Positions 1-9,043 of a stretch of DNA of 64,000 nucleotides are shown piece by piece. The position numbers were made by a program, and so were the translations under genes. This stretch comes from Rahnella bruchi (GTDB lineage: Bacteria; Pseudomonadota; Gammaproteobacteria; Enterobacterales; Enterobacteriaceae), in the NCBI RefSeq assembly GCF_003614975.1, contig NZ_QZWI01000013.1, positions 62,001 through 126,000 on the forward strand. The letters are read 5' to 3'. The notes under the pieces are model-generated. The model did not search any database and was not told the origin of the DNA. It worked only from the letters and a program-made list of their open reading frames with translations. Each line of letters begins with the position of its first letter. The stretch's first letter is position 1.

Positions 1-83
1 AAGCGGTCTGCGAAATTGTCGATCTGGATGACATAACCCAGCGCATTCTCAACGGCGTCGTGGGTCAGGCACGCAGAATTTAA
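1..83 (+). CDS. cheB: CheB, C-terminal fragment (chemotaxis methylesterase)
   Basis: An open frame enters from the left edge and ends in a TAA at 81-83. The last residues read CEIVDLDDITQRI...GQARRI, which resembles the E. coli CheB tail (CEVVDLSQVSQQML...GQAIRI). CheB removes methyl groups from chemoreceptors after phosphorylation by CheA, giving adaptation. Only about 27 residues are inside the window, so no catalytic residue is visible. The position just before cheY-cheZ is that of cheB in the enterobacterial cheRBYZ operon, which supports the call. Confidence 0.85.
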   Translation, partial: AVCEIVDLDDITQRILNGVVGQARRI

Positions 84-170
84 TCTTATCTCCCGTCACG
101 CTGTTTCCTCGCTGCGGTTTTCATTTAATGAATTGTATTTAAAACATTTTTTCAAAAAAAAGGACGATGT

Positions 171-560
171 ATGGCAGACAATAATTTGCGTTTTTTAGTT
201 ATCGATGATTTCGCCACCATGCGCCGCATTGTGAGAAACCTGTTGCAGGATCTGGGCTTTAAAAATGTTGAAGAGGCTGAAGACGGTCACGATGCATTAA
301 CCAAACTGCGAGCCTCAAAATTCGATTTCGTCATCAGTGACTGGAATATGCCCAATATCGACGGGCTTCAGCTGCTGTCTGAAATACGTAAAGACGACAC
401 CCTGAAAACCATTCCGGTGCTGATGGTGACGGCTGAAGCGAAAAAAGAAAACATCATCGCTGCCGCTCAGGCGGGTGCAAATGGCTATGTGGTGAAGCCT
501 TTCACGGCTGCCATTCTGGAAGAGAAACTCAATAAAATCTTCGAAAAGCTCGGGTGGTAA
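171..560 (+). CDS. cheY: CheY chemotaxis response regulator
   Basis: Single receiver domain of 129 residues, the same length as E. coli CheY and nearly colinear with it. The acidic pocket D12-D13, phospho-acceptor D57 (in ISDWNMP), T87 (VTAEAKKEN), Y106 and K109 (VKPF) are all present. Phospho-CheY binds FliM at the flagellar switch and promotes clockwise rotation. The start ATG has a good AAGGACG ribosome site. It lies 87 nt after cheB and 3 nt before cheZ, so cheB-cheY-cheZ should be one transcript. Confidence 0.98.
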   Translation: MADNNLRFLVIDDFATMRRIVRNLLQDLGFKNVEEAEDGHDALTKLRASKFDFVISDWNMPNIDGLQLLSEIRKDDTLKTIPVLMVTAEAKKENIIAAAQAGANGYVVKPFTAAILEEKLNKIFEKLGW

Positions 561-563
561 AGG

Positions 564-1205
564 ATGAATACAACACAGAACCAGCAGTCAGCAGATAACT
601 TCAGAGAAATTTTCTCACGGATAGGTCAGCTCACCCGCCTCTTACGTGACAGCGTGGCAAATCTGGGTCTGGATCGCGCCATCATGGATGTTGCTGAGGC
701 GATTCCGGACACCCGCGATCGCCTCAATTATGTAGTGGGCAAAACCTCTCAGGCCGCAGATCGCGCCCTGACATGTGTCGAAATTGCGCGCCCGTTACAG
801 GATGGTCTGAGTGAGCAATCCACCGAACTGAAAACGCGCTGGGATGCCTGGTTTGCAGAGCCGGTAGAATTATCCCAGGCCCGCGAACTGGTTGCTGATA
901 CCCGTGAGTTTCTGGATACCGCGCCCAAAATTGCCAGCCAGACCAATCAGCAACTGATGGAAATCATGATGGCGCAGGATTTTCAGGATCTGACCGGTCA
1001 GGTGATTCAGAACATGATGAAACTGATTGAAAACGTCGAGCATGAGCTGATTCAGGTACTGGTGGAAAACATGCCGGGGGCGCAATCACTGGTCGCCGCA
1101 CCTTCTGAAAGCCTGAAAAATGGGCCACAAATCAATCAGTCCGTTGCAGGTGTCGTCGCTTCACAAGATCAGGTTGATGACCTGCTGGAAACGTTGGGTT
1201 TCTGA
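564..1205 (+). CDS. cheZ: CheZ, CheY-P phosphatase
   Basis: 213 residues (E. coli 214). The motif AQDFQDLTGQVIQ carries D142 and the catalytic Q146 (E. coli D143, Q147), which position water for CheY-P dephosphorylation. The extreme C-terminus (SQDQVDDLLETLGF) is the amphipathic CheY-docking helix. The middle is the long dimerisation helical hairpin. Start ATG overlaps an AAAGGATG ribosome site right behind the cheY stop. CheZ ends CheY-P signalling at the receptor cluster. Followed by a 73-nt gap, then flhB. Confidence 0.98.
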   Translation: MNTTQNQQSADNFREIFSRIGQLTRLLRDSVANLGLDRAIMDVAEAIPDTRDRLNYVVGKTSQAADRALTCVEIARPLQDGLSEQSTELKTRWDAWFAEPVELSQARELVADTREFLDTAPKIASQTNQQLMEIMMAQDFQDLTGQVIQNMMKLIENVEHELIQVLVENMPGAQSLVAAPSESLKNGPQINQSVAGVVASQDQVDDLLETLGF

Positions 1206-1278
1206 GGCAACTGCGCAGTGACTTTCTCCCTTTTATTTATACCAGCCAGAACTTACGGCCTAAGATCCAGCAGAACCC

Positions 1279-2424
1279 ATGTCTCAGGAAAGTGATGTAG
1301 AAAAAACCGAGGAACCCACGCCCCACAGGCTATCCAAAGCCCGTGAAGACGGGCAAATTCCTCGCTCCAAAGAACTGACCTCATTGCTGATGTTACTGAT
1401 CGGCTGGATGTTGATTCTGTTAGGAGGAACGCATCTCGCCGGAAAACTCAATCTGTTGCTGCATAACGGACTGACGTTTGACCGGATGCTGGTTCTCGAT
1501 ACCAAAATGATGCTGTTGCGCGTTGGGGACTTATTAAGGATGGGCGTTCTTTCCGTTTTGCCGATCCTGCTCGGCCTGTTCATTACCGGCCTGGCTTCGC
1601 CGTTGTTGTTAGGTGGGCTGAACTTCAGCGGTAAATCGCTGAAGGTGGATCTCAAGCGTTTGAATCCTCTCTCAGGATTCAAACGCATGTTTTCCATGCA
1701 GGTCCTGTCGGAACTGTTAAAAAGTGTGCTGAAGGTCACGCTGGTGGGAGCGGCCTGCGCCATCTACCTCATGAGCAATAAGACGCACATGATCCAGCTT
1801 ATCTCTGAACCGGTTGCGATCGCCCTGGGAGATACGCGATCCCTGATATCCAACGCGCTGCTGGTGGTGATCCTGGCGCTGATCCCTCTGGTGGGTTACG
1901 ACGTTTTCTATCAGATCATGAGTAATTTGAAAAAGTTACGCATGAGCCGCCAGGAAATACGGGACGAATTCAAACAGCATGAAGGGGATCCGCACATCAA
2001 AGGGCGTATCAAACAACTTCAGCGCAATGCAGCCCGCCAGCGAATGATGGCCGATATTCCAGAGGCCGACGTCATCGTCAACAACCCGACGCACTATTCC
2101 ATCGCCCTTTGCTACAAAGAGGGAGGAACGGGCGCTCCCACCCTGCTCGCCAAAGGAGCGGGTGAAATTGCATTACGCATCCGGGAAGAAGGCGCAAAGC
2201 ACGGAATTCCGATGCTGGAAGCACCTCCGCTGGCCCGTGCGTTATACCGGCATTGTGAAATCGGAGAACAAATTCCAACAGAATTATATGGCGCTGTCGC
2301 AGAAGTTCTGGCCTGGGTTTACGGCCTGAAACGCTGGAAAAAAGGCACCGGCACGCTTCCCCAAAAACCTGAGAACCTTCCGGTGCCTGCTGCACTGGAC
2401 TTTGCACAAGAGAGTCAAGAGTGA
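1279..2424 (+). CDS. flhB: FlhB, flagellar export apparatus substrate-specificity switch
   Basis: 381 residues (E. coli 382). Four hydrophobic segments lie in residues about 30-210, followed by a cytoplasmic domain with the autocleavage motif NPTH at residues 269-272, the Salmonella numbering. Cleavage between N269 and P270 switches export from rod/hook to filament proteins. The N-terminus is the typical charged SDVEKTEEPTPHRLSKARE stretch. The stop TGA touches the ATG of flhA (TGATG), so the two are translationally coupled. First gene of flhBAE, a class 2 operon in relatives. Confidence 0.98.
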   Translation: MSQESDVEKTEEPTPHRLSKAREDGQIPRSKELTSLLMLLIGWMLILLGGTHLAGKLNLLLHNGLTFDRMLVLDTKMMLLRVGDLLRMGVLSVLPILLGLFITGLASPLLLGGLNFSGKSLKVDLKRLNPLSGFKRMFSMQVLSELLKSVLKVTLVGAACAIYLMSNKTHMIQLISEPVAIALGDTRSLISNALLVVILALIPLVGYDVFYQIMSNLKKLRMSRQEIRDEFKQHEGDPHIKGRIKQLQRNAARQRMMADIPEADVIVNNPTHYSIALCYKEGGTGAPTLLAKGAGEIALRIREEGAKHGIPMLEAPPLARALYRHCEIGEQIPTELYGAVAEVLAWVYGLKRWKKGTGTLPQKPENLPVPAALDFAQESQE

Positions 2425-4532
2425 TGGCCAATTTAGCCACCAAATTACGTTTACCGGATTTTAAACAGACGCAATGGCAGATTCTGGCAGGACCGATTTT
2501 AATCCTGACCATATTGTCGATGATGATTTTGCCCTTACCGACGTTCGTTCTGGATTTACTGTTTACCTTTAATATTGTGCTGTCGCTGATGATATTAATG
2601 GTGGCAATGTTTACGCAAAATACGCTGGAATTCTCCGCGTTCCCGACGGTATTGCTGTTTTCAACTTTGCTGCGTCTGGCCTTAAACATCGCGTCCACCC
2701 GTGTGATCCTGATGTACGGTCACACTGGCGACGGCGCTGCGGGTCAGGTCGTTGACGCCTTCGGGCATTTTCTGGTGGGTGGCAGCTTTGCCATCGGTAT
2801 CGTCGTTTTCGTCATTCTGGTTATCATCAACTTTATGGTCATCACCAAAGGTGCCGGGCGTATTGCCGAAGTGGGTGCACGCTTTGTCCTTGACGGGATG
2901 CCGGGAAAACAGATGGCGATTGATGCGGATCTCAACGCCGGGATCATCGGTGAGCAGGAAGCGAAAAAACGTCGTAATGAAGTCACTCAGGAAGCGGATT
3001 TCTACGGTTCGATGGACGGCGCCAGTAAATTCGTCCGTGGCGATGCCATCGCAGGTTTACTGATCATGGGAATTAACGTGATCGGCGGGCTGATGATCGG
3101 GACGCTGCAACACGGCATGTCTTTTGGCGAAGCAGGATCCACCTACACGCTGCTGACGATAGGCGATGGTCTGGTCGCGCAGATACCGGGGCTTATCATC
3201 TCTACCGCAGCCGGTGTTATCGTGACCCGCGTGGCGACTAATGAAGATGTCGGCGAACAGATGGTCAGCCAGCTCTTCAATAACCCGCGCGTGATGGTAC
3301 TTGCCGCAGGCGTCATCGGTTTACTGGGCCTGGTTCCCGGCATGCCGAATTTTGTATTCCTGCTGTTCACCGTCGCCCTGCTGGCGCTTGCCTGGTGGAT
3401 GCGCGGACGTCAGATGTCTGGAACGGACAGCCAGCGACGCGCCAGCAATAAAGAAGGGCAAGCCTCTGCGGACAGCGAGCCAGATGCAGCACAAACGACC
3501 GAAGCCTCATGGTCCGACGTTCAGCATGAAGATGTGCTGGGGCTGGAAGTGGGCTACCGTTTGATCCCCATGGTAGACAGTGATCAAAAGGGGCAGTTGC
3601 TGACACGTATTCGTGGGATCCGCAAAAAATTCGCCCAAGACATGGGCTTTTTGCCGCCCGCTGTGCATATTCGTGACAATCTGGATCTGGCGCCTACGGA
3701 TTACCGAATCCTGCTTAAAGGCGTTGAAATTGGCCGGGGCGAAACCCAGCCGGAACGCTGGATGGCAATTGATCCCGGTTGTGCTGAAGGTGAACTGCCA
3801 GGCGTGCCTTGTCAGGATCCTGCTTTTGGTTTACCTGCGATATGGATTGATGAGGTGATGCGTGAACGCGCGCAGACACTCGGCTATACGGTTGTCGATC
3901 CGAGTTCAGTGATCGCCACGCATCTGAATCACCTGATTTCCTTGCATACAGAAGAGTTGTTTGGCCGTCAGGAAACTCAGCAACTGCTGGACAGGCTGAC
4001 CAAAGACATGCCGAAACTGGTAGAGGATCTGATCCCAGGTGTCATTTCGCTGACCACTTTCCACAAGGTGCTTCAGAATCTACTGGCGGAACATATTTCT
4101 ATTCGTGACGTCAGAACCATCATTGATACCCTTGCGGAATATGCAGGCACCATTACCGATCCCGACGATCTGACCGCACATGTGCGCGTCCGGTTGGGAC
4201 GTGCTATCACGCAAAAATGGTTCCCCGGCAACGCAGAAATGCAGGTGATCGGGCTGGATCTCAATCTTGAAAGGCTGCTGACCCAGGCAACGCAAAGTGG
4301 CAGCGCGATTGAGCCGGGCATTGCGGAAAATATCATCTTGCAGACAGAGAAAGCGATTTCGCAACAGGAAGCCATTGGTGCACCACTGGTTCTGCTGGTG
4401 AATCAGCCACTTCGCTTTATGTTATCGCGATTCCTGCGGCGTGTTTTCCCGCAACTGGCGGTGTTATCCAATCAGGAAATCAGCAACAACCGCACTGTCC
4501 GGATGTCTTACATCATCGGAGGCAAAGAATGA
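2424..4532 (+). CDS. flhA: FlhA, flagellar export gate protein
   Basis: 702 residues from the ATG at 2424; a GTG one codon upstream also exists, but MANLA matches the E. coli start. Residues about 20-330 hold some eight transmembrane helices with the conserved FHIPEP-family cytoplasmic loop (ITKGAGRIAEVGARFVLDGM). Residues about 355-702 are the cytoplasmic domain that docks chaperone-substrate complexes such as FliS-FliC and FlgN-FlgK. FlhA forms the nonameric proton-driven export gate. It shares one base with the flhB stop and overlaps flhE by 4 nt. Confidence 0.98.
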   Translation: MANLATKLRLPDFKQTQWQILAGPILILTILSMMILPLPTFVLDLLFTFNIVLSLMILMVAMFTQNTLEFSAFPTVLLFSTLLRLALNIASTRVILMYGHTGDGAAGQVVDAFGHFLVGGSFAIGIVVFVILVIINFMVITKGAGRIAEVGARFVLDGMPGKQMAIDADLNAGIIGEQEAKKRRNEVTQEADFYGSMDGASKFVRGDAIAGLLIMGINVIGGLMIGTLQHGMSFGEAGSTYTLLTIGDGLVAQIPGLIISTAAGVIVTRVATNEDVGEQMVSQLFNNPRVMVLAAGVIGLLGLVPGMPNFVFLLFTVALLALAWWMRGRQMSGTDSQRRASNKEGQASADSEPDAAQTTEASWSDVQHEDVLGLEVGYRLIPMVDSDQKGQLLTRIRGIRKKFAQDMGFLPPAVHIRDNLDLAPTDYRILLKGVEIGRGETQPERWMAIDPGCAEGELPGVPCQDPAFGLPAIWIDEVMRERAQTLGYTVVDPSSVIATHLNHLISLHTEELFGRQETQQLLDRLTKDMPKLVEDLIPGVISLTTFHKVLQNLLAEHISIRDVRTIIDTLAEYAGTITDPDDLTAHVRVRLGRAITQKWFPGNAEMQVIGLDLNLERLLTQATQSGSAIEPGIAENIILQTEKAISQQEAIGAPLVLLVNQPLRFMLSRFLRRVFPQLAVLSNQEISNNRTVRMSYIIGGKE

Positions 4533-4930
4533 CATTCAGGGTGCTGATGCTGGCTTCTTTGTTTCTTTTCCCGCTGGATGCGCCAGCCGCCAGCGGTTCG
4601 TGGAGCGGCACATCGGCCGGGGGCGGCGTCAGCGTTGGCGGACAAATATTATCGAGCCGTCCGCTCAATCCGACGCTACCGGCCGGGGCGCGGCTCAGCC
4701 GTATTTCATGGCGCATCTCGTTACTTTCGCCTCCGCCACCTGGTTTGCAGATAAAACTGTGCACTCAGAACCGGTGCGTGTTACTCGATTCCCTGTCGGG
4801 GAATAAGCAAGTCACCACCTCACTGACCGCCAGCGGGCCTTTTTATTTTGTTTATTCCGTAGAAAGCCGGGGCCAGCTCGCGCCAGCCCTCAATGTGATA
4901 AAAAATCAATTAACGATTAATTATTATTAA
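4529..4930 (+). CDS. flhE: FlhE, periplasmic flagellar accessory protein
   Basis: 133 residues with a signal peptide (MTFRVLMLASLFLFPLDAPA, cleavage near residue 20). The body matches the FlhE family: two cysteines around residues 73 and 78 (LCTQNRC) and the C-terminal PALNVIKNQLTINYY, similar to E. coli PALKVQRNEVIVNYR. FlhE acts in the periplasm; published work ties it to restricting proton leak through the export gate and to rod assembly. ATGA overlap with flhA shows coupling. No U-tract terminator was found after it. Confidence 0.93.
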   Translation: MTFRVLMLASLFLFPLDAPAASGSWSGTSAGGGVSVGGQILSSRPLNPTLPAGARLSRISWRISLLSPPPPGLQIKLCTQNRCVLLDSLSGNKQVTTSLTASGPFYFVYSVESRGQLAPALNVIKNQLTINYY

Positions 4931-5063
4931 CAAGTCACTATGACTCACTAAATTACCTGTTAAAAATAATCAGGTTGGTGCGGGGGCGAGAAGCGCTGAT
5001 GAGAGGGGTGTTCAAATCAGGCGAAGGCTATATCAGGATTAACCAAAATAGCCTCTCAGGGGA

Positions 5064-5402
5064 TTAATGGAAAGCTGAGGTAAATTGTGTTGAATAAGCC
5101 TCACTGCCTTTTTTCCCTCGATGTAAAGATGACATTTCTTTTTTTAATACATCCAGACGATTTCTCAGTGTTTTTTCAATTTCGTCTTCATTCTCAAGCA
5201 GGTTTCCTAATATCATCGCCAGACTGGATTTCTCCTCAGGCAAAATATCGTCCGGCTGATTCGCCAGCACCTCATGCAGCTGAGTAATATAGACTTCAGC
5301 CATCTGGATGAACTCCTCCCATTTTTCCTGCTTCACCATTTCGAGAAGATCTAAATTTAGCTGATAAATACCTTCATAATCGCCATACACAGTCTTACCC
5401 AT
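5064..5402 (-). CDS. fliT: FliT, FliD export chaperone and FlhDC antagonist
   Basis: 112 residues (E. coli 121) starting MGKTVYGDYEGIYQLN. The frame is open 16 codons further upstream, but that would run into fliS. The ATG at 5402 has a GGTAGG ribosome site and leaves a 7-nt gap to fliS. The sequence is almost all helical with charged and leucine spacing, as in FliT. FliT binds the cap protein FliD for export and, when free, blocks FlhD4C2. Sequence similarity to the E. coli protein is weak; the call leans on its place as third gene of fliDST. Confidence 0.88.
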   Translation of the reverse strand: MGKTVYGDYEGIYQLNLDLLEMVKQEKWEEFIQMAEVYITQLHEVLANQPDDILPEEKSSLAMILGNLLENEDEIEKTLRNRLDVLKKEMSSLHRGKKGSEAYSTQFTSAFH

Positions 5403-5409
5403 AAGTTTC

Positions 5410-5802
5410 CTACCTTTTCTTAGGTTCAATTTCCTTCCAGGTCGTGGCAAGGTTGGTCAGAATTTCACTCACGCCCGTGAGCAGTTCGGGTTTATTTTGT
5501 CGGTTTGCCTCCAGTAATGTTCGCGACATATACTCATACAGCTGCTCAAGATCCTGAGCGATATGCTGACCTTTCTCATGGTCTAATGATGTCCTGAGCC
5601 CGTTATCAATAATATTGATCGCTCTGGAAATCATCTCCCCGCGTTTGGCAATATTGCCGGTTTCAAAATAGATCATCGCCCGCAATACTGCGCTTTTCGC
5701 GCCCTCCAGCAACATAGTGATCAACTCGTGGGGCGATGCGCCCGCCAGCTGACTTTCCAGATCAACCTGAGCGTAAGCTTGCGTTCCAGACTTCGAATAC
5801 AT
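5410..5802 (-). CDS. fliS: FliS, flagellin export chaperone
   Basis: 130 residues starting MYSKSGTQAYAQV, matching E. coli MYAAKGTQAYAQI; the frame is open 14 codons upstream but that extension is not part of the family. Helical bundle with the conserved ISRAINIIDNGLRTSLD segment. FliS binds the C-terminus of FliC, prevents polymerisation in the cytoplasm and docks at FlhA. Second gene of fliDST, 61 nt after fliD. Confidence 0.96.
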   Translation of the reverse strand: MYSKSGTQAYAQVDLESQLAGASPHELITMLLEGAKSAVLRAMIYFETGNIAKRGEMISRAINIIDNGLRTSLDHEKGQHIAQDLEQLYEYMSRTLLEANRQNKPELLTGVSEILTNLATTWKEIEPKKR

Positions 5803-5863
5803 GGTGACTCCGTACAACACACGAAACAGGCAGGAGACTGTCATCCCCTGCCCGTCATTAAGA

Positions 5864-7312
5864 TTAAAGTGAAGCTAACAGGCTGCCCATCTGATTGCTC
5901 AGGCTGTTCATTTTGGACATCGTACTGTCGAGATTTTGGAACTGGATACGATAACGTTCCACCTGGGCATCGATCAGTTTCTGCGTTTTATCCAGCTGGG
6001 TTTGCATGATTTTGACCTGCTCATCCAGCCCCTCTGTCGAGGTCTTAATAATGCCTTCCGATTTAGTATCCGGATCACCGACATACTTTTCGACGATGGT
6101 GCTCAATTTCGTCGCCAGGCCTTCTTTTTCGCCGCGCCCCATAAACATGTCAGCAATGCTGTCAGGATTATCGGCAATGGCAGAATCGAGTTTGGTTTCA
6201 TTGAGCGTCATCTGACCGGTTGCGGCATCAATTTTGATCCCTAAATCAGCCAGCGCCGTGACATCTGCATCAGAATCGCCGTATATACCATTCACCGCAG
6301 TACGCAGTTCTCCGACCATGCCACGCAGGGTGGAGTCCCCCATCAGCGCGCCGCTGTCACCATTCTTATTGGCAACATCCTCGTCTTTCAGACCCGAGGT
6401 ATCATTGGGTACATACTTGCTGGCGGCTGAAGTCAGCTTCAATAACGCGTTGTATTTCTCTACAAAATCTTTAACGCTGGTCTTAATAGCCGAATTATCA
6501 CGGGTCAGTGTCAGCTGTTCCGGCTCGGTGGTTTCCGACTTGGCTTTCAGCTCCAGCGTAACATCGGTGATGATGTCTGAAATGTTATTGGTAGAGCGTT
6601 CATAATCCATACCATCCACAGTCAGTCTGGCATTCTGCGCCGCTGTGACCAGTTTCATGTTATCGCCATTACCGCTGCCGTCATCGCCACCGCTTGAGGT
6701 ATCGAGGATATCACCCAGCGCGGTATCGCCATCGACTTTCACCGTCATTTCACCGTCAGTGCCCGTTTCTTTAGCACTCAACACCAGCTGATAACCCTCA
6801 TTAGTCCGCTGTACAGAAGCTTTCGCTCCGCCGTCGGCTTTGTTAATCGCTTTCGCAATCTGATCCAGCGACGTTTCATCGTCTTCCAGCGTTACTTTGG
6901 TTTCTTTGCCATCACCGTTAGTAATAGTGATAGTGCGGGTAGCGCCGTTTTGTTCACCCAGTGGGACGTCAGATTCTGGTTTACCGTCTGTTTTAAGTTT
7001 ATGCGCCACGGCCAGCTGTTCGATATGTACTGCGTGGGTGTCGGCGCTGGCGCCTGTACCGGCTTTCGCGGTGAAGGCTTTGTTGGTGCTGACCGACAGC
7101 GTATTAAAGGCATCATTGGTCAGTTTTTTTACGCTGCCCTGAAGAGCAGACATTGAGCTGGAGATTTGACCCCATGCAGAAATTTTTGATTTATAGGTGT
7201 TCTGCATCAGGGTGTAGGGCTTAAGGCGCATCTGTTCCGCAGCCTTAATTTGCTCGAGCATTGCACCGGTATCCATACCTGAACCGATACCTATCGATGA
7301 AAACGAAGCCAT
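5864..7312 (-). CDS. fliD: FliD, filament cap (hook-associated protein 2)
   Basis: 482 residues (E. coli 468). N-terminal FliD domain begins MASFSSIGIGSGMDT, the C-terminal coiled coil runs through about residues 425-482 and ends LSNQMGSLLASL. The central part, with a glycine/aspartate-rich stretch (SSGGDDGSGNGDN), is variable surface. FliD caps the filament and folds incoming flagellin. Start ATG has an AGGAGA ribosome site. A strong sigma-28-like promoter lies 52 nt upstream, so fliDST is predicted class 3. Confidence 0.97.
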   Translation of the reverse strand: MASFSSIGIGSGMDTGAMLEQIKAAEQMRLKPYTLMQNTYKSKISAWGQISSSMSALQGSVKKLTNDAFNTLSVSTNKAFTAKAGTGASADTHAVHIEQLAVAHKLKTDGKPESDVPLGEQNGATRTITITNGDGKETKVTLEDDETSLDQIAKAINKADGGAKASVQRTNEGYQLVLSAKETGTDGEMTVKVDGDTALGDILDTSSGGDDGSGNGDNMKLVTAAQNARLTVDGMDYERSTNNISDIITDVTLELKAKSETTEPEQLTLTRDNSAIKTSVKDFVEKYNALLKLTSAASKYVPNDTSGLKDEDVANKNGDSGALMGDSTLRGMVGELRTAVNGIYGDSDADVTALADLGIKIDAATGQMTLNETKLDSAIADNPDSIADMFMGRGEKEGLATKLSTIVEKYVGDPDTKSEGIIKTSTEGLDEQVKIMQTQLDKTQKLIDAQVERYRIQFQNLDSTMSKMNSLSNQMGSLLASL

Positions 7313-7363
7313 TAGATTCTCCTATATAGAATATATTTTTCTTTAATTGCACGTCTTAATTAG

Positions 7364-7390
7364 ATATCGGTGATAACGATATAAAGTTTA
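7364..7390 (-). promoter_or_regulatory. sigma-28 (FliA) promoter of fliDST
   Basis: On the minus strand the sequence reads TAAACTTT (7390-7383), an 11-nt spacer and ACCGATAT (7371-7364). Compared with TAAAGTTT-N11-GCCGATAA this is 7/8 and 6/8. It points at fliD, with its -10 end 52 nt from the start codon. Found by eye. Confidence 0.85.
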
Positions 7391-7735
7391 ATTTTTTGGC
7401 ATAACCACATCAACCTAAAGACGGCATAAAACCATTCCCTTCTTCTTTTCAGTCAATAGAATTCACCAGAGCGTAATTATTCGCGCATCTCAAAACTCCC
7501 ACTCGTTAAAATAGCGACAAAAATTGCATTATTTCTGCGAATTGGCAGAATAACGGTATTATTTTATTCACTCAGAAAAATTTAACATTGTTATTACTCG
7601 TTTTTACATTAAGGATGTCTATCAGTCAATCACAGTGTTATGGGCATAAAAATCTATCCTATCAGATGAATTGCGCACACAAATAAAACCATTTATCCAA
7701 CTAGCGATTTAAATCAAAAATAATTAAAAAAATGT

Positions 7736-7762
7736 TTTAGTGAATTCTATTACCACCGATGT
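7736..7762 (+). promoter_or_regulatory. Probable sigma-28 promoter of fliC
   Basis: TTTAGTGA at 7736-7743, 11-nt spacer, ACCGATGT at 7755-7762. The -10 core CCGAT is exact and the -35 begins TTTAG like the flgM and flgK sites in this window, but the last two -35 bases differ. It leaves a leader of roughly 70 nt before the fliC ATG. Confidence 0.6.
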
Positions 7763-7842
7763 TTTTAGTATGCGAAACGAATTACGCATCACTAATTGCA
7801 ATACGTTGCAGTGTTTAAACATCAATATCTGAGGAAATAGAT

Positions 7843-8949
7843 ATGGCACAAGTTATCAATACCAACGCACTGAGCCTGGTCGCACAAAACAACCTGAATA
7901 AATCACAGTCTTCACTGGGCACTGCAATTCAACGTCTGTCTTCTGGCGTACGTATTAACAGCGCAAAAGATGATGCCGCTGGCCAGGCCATCAGCAACCG
8001 TTTCACTTCTAACATCAACGGCCTGACTCAGGCTTCCCGTAACGCCAACGACGGTATCTCCATTGCGCAGACCACAGAAGGCGCGTTGGATCAGGTGAAT
8101 GACAACCTGCAGAACATCCGCCGTCTGGCTGTACAGGCACAGAACGGAACTAACTCCGAATCTGACCGTAAATCCATTCAGGACGAAATCACTGCACGTC
8201 TGGCTGAGATCAACCGTATCTCTGAACAGACTGAGTTCAACGGCGTGAAAGTTCTGAGCCAGGACCAGACTCTGAGCATTCAGGTTGGCGCTAACGATGG
8301 CCAGACCATCGATATCAACCTGAACCAGATGAACGCTACCACGCTGGGCATGGACGGTTTTGATGCCACTAAGGTCGCGTCTAAAATGAGCGTAGGCTCA
8401 AAAGTGGCTGATTCTACCGGCACCATGAGCGTCACACTGTCTTCCGGCGACATCGATACAATGAAAACTACTGCATTCGGTACCGGCGGCAGCGGTGAAA
8501 TCTATGCCACTAAAGACTCTACCGGTGCAACTGTCTACGTGGCAGTGGGTACAGACTCTACCGGCAGTGCAGTGGCTAACATCATGACGCCTACCTTCAC
8601 TCCGGGCGCCGCGGGTGCTCCAGACACGGTAACCTTCGCTTTAGGCGCAGCAGCAGGCGCTGACGTGATGGCCGGTGTGGGCCAGCTGAAAGCGATTGAT
8701 GACGCCCTGTCTCAGGTCGCCGATTTACGTTCAGGTCTGGGTGCTGTTCAGAACCGTTTCGATTCTGTCATCAGCAACCTGAGCAGCACAGTCAACAACC
8801 TGTCTGAATCCCGTTCACGTATCCTGGATGCGGACTTCGCTTCTGAAGTTTCCAACATGAGCCGTGCAAACATCCTGCAGTCTGCCGGTGTGACCGTGCT
8901 GGCACAGGCTAACCAGGTTCCACAGAACGTTCTGTCTCTGCTGCGTTAA
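7843..8949 (+). CDS. fliC: FliC flagellin
   Basis: 368 residues. The N-terminal D0/D1 region (MAQVINTNALSLVAQNNLNK...) and the C-terminal D1/D0 region ending NQVPQNVLSLLR are highly conserved. The middle, about residues 175-285, is a short Ala/Gly/Thr-rich variable domain, so this flagellin lacks much of the D2/D3 surface of E. coli K-12 FliC (498 residues). Ribosome site GAGGAA 8 nt before ATG. A sigma-28-like promoter precedes it and a strong terminator follows, so it is monocistronic. Synthesised in the cytoplasm, escorted by FliS and polymerised under FliD. Confidence 0.98.
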   Translation: MAQVINTNALSLVAQNNLNKSQSSLGTAIQRLSSGVRINSAKDDAAGQAISNRFTSNINGLTQASRNANDGISIAQTTEGALDQVNDNLQNIRRLAVQAQNGTNSESDRKSIQDEITARLAEINRISEQTEFNGVKVLSQDQTLSIQVGANDGQTIDINLNQMNATTLGMDGFDATKVASKMSVGSKVADSTGTMSVTLSSGDIDTMKTTAFGTGGSGEIYATKDSTGATVYVAVGTDSTGSAVANIMTPTFTPGAAGAPDTVTFALGAAAGADVMAGVGQLKAIDDALSQVADLRSGLGAVQNRFDSVISNLSSTVNNLSESRSRILDADFASEVSNMSRANILQSAGVTVLAQANQVPQNVLSLLR

Positions 8950-8967
8950 TTGCTCTGAGCCGTACCC

Positions 8968-9000
8968 AACTCCCTGTCTTAACGGACAGGGAGTTTTTTA
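8968..9000 (+). terminator. Rho-independent terminator of fliC
   Basis: An 11-bp perfect stem (8968-8978 with 8985-8995, core ACTCCCTGTC/GACAGGGAGT) with a 6-nt loop, followed by a T run. It starts 18 nt after the fliC stop. Confidence 0.95.
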
Positions 9001-9043
9001 TTATTAATTTCCCAAAACCTCTGATTTATAAGAACAGGAATAC

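Larger units (their letters stand above)
7313..7842. other. Divergent fliD-fliC regulatory region (530 bp, AT-rich)
   Basis: No open frame of note. It holds the outward-facing sigma-28-like promoters of fliD (7364-7390) and fliC (7736-7762), and a perfect 12-bp inverted repeat whose arms are 7455-7466 (AATAGAATTCAC) and 7740-7751 (GTGAATTCTATT). The right arm overlaps the fliC promoter spacer. The rest is AT-rich with A and T tracts, as is usual for H-NS-sensitive flagellar promoters (inference). Confidence 0.7.

Noticed and set aside
2078-2698. 206-codon minus-strand frame opposite flhB-flhA
   Set aside because: Runs across the coupled flhB-flhA junction on the other strand; implausible composition.
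4441-4806. 121-codon plus-strand frame across the flhA end and flhE
   Set aside because: Out of frame with both genes, while flhE has a proper signal peptide and family match in its own frame.
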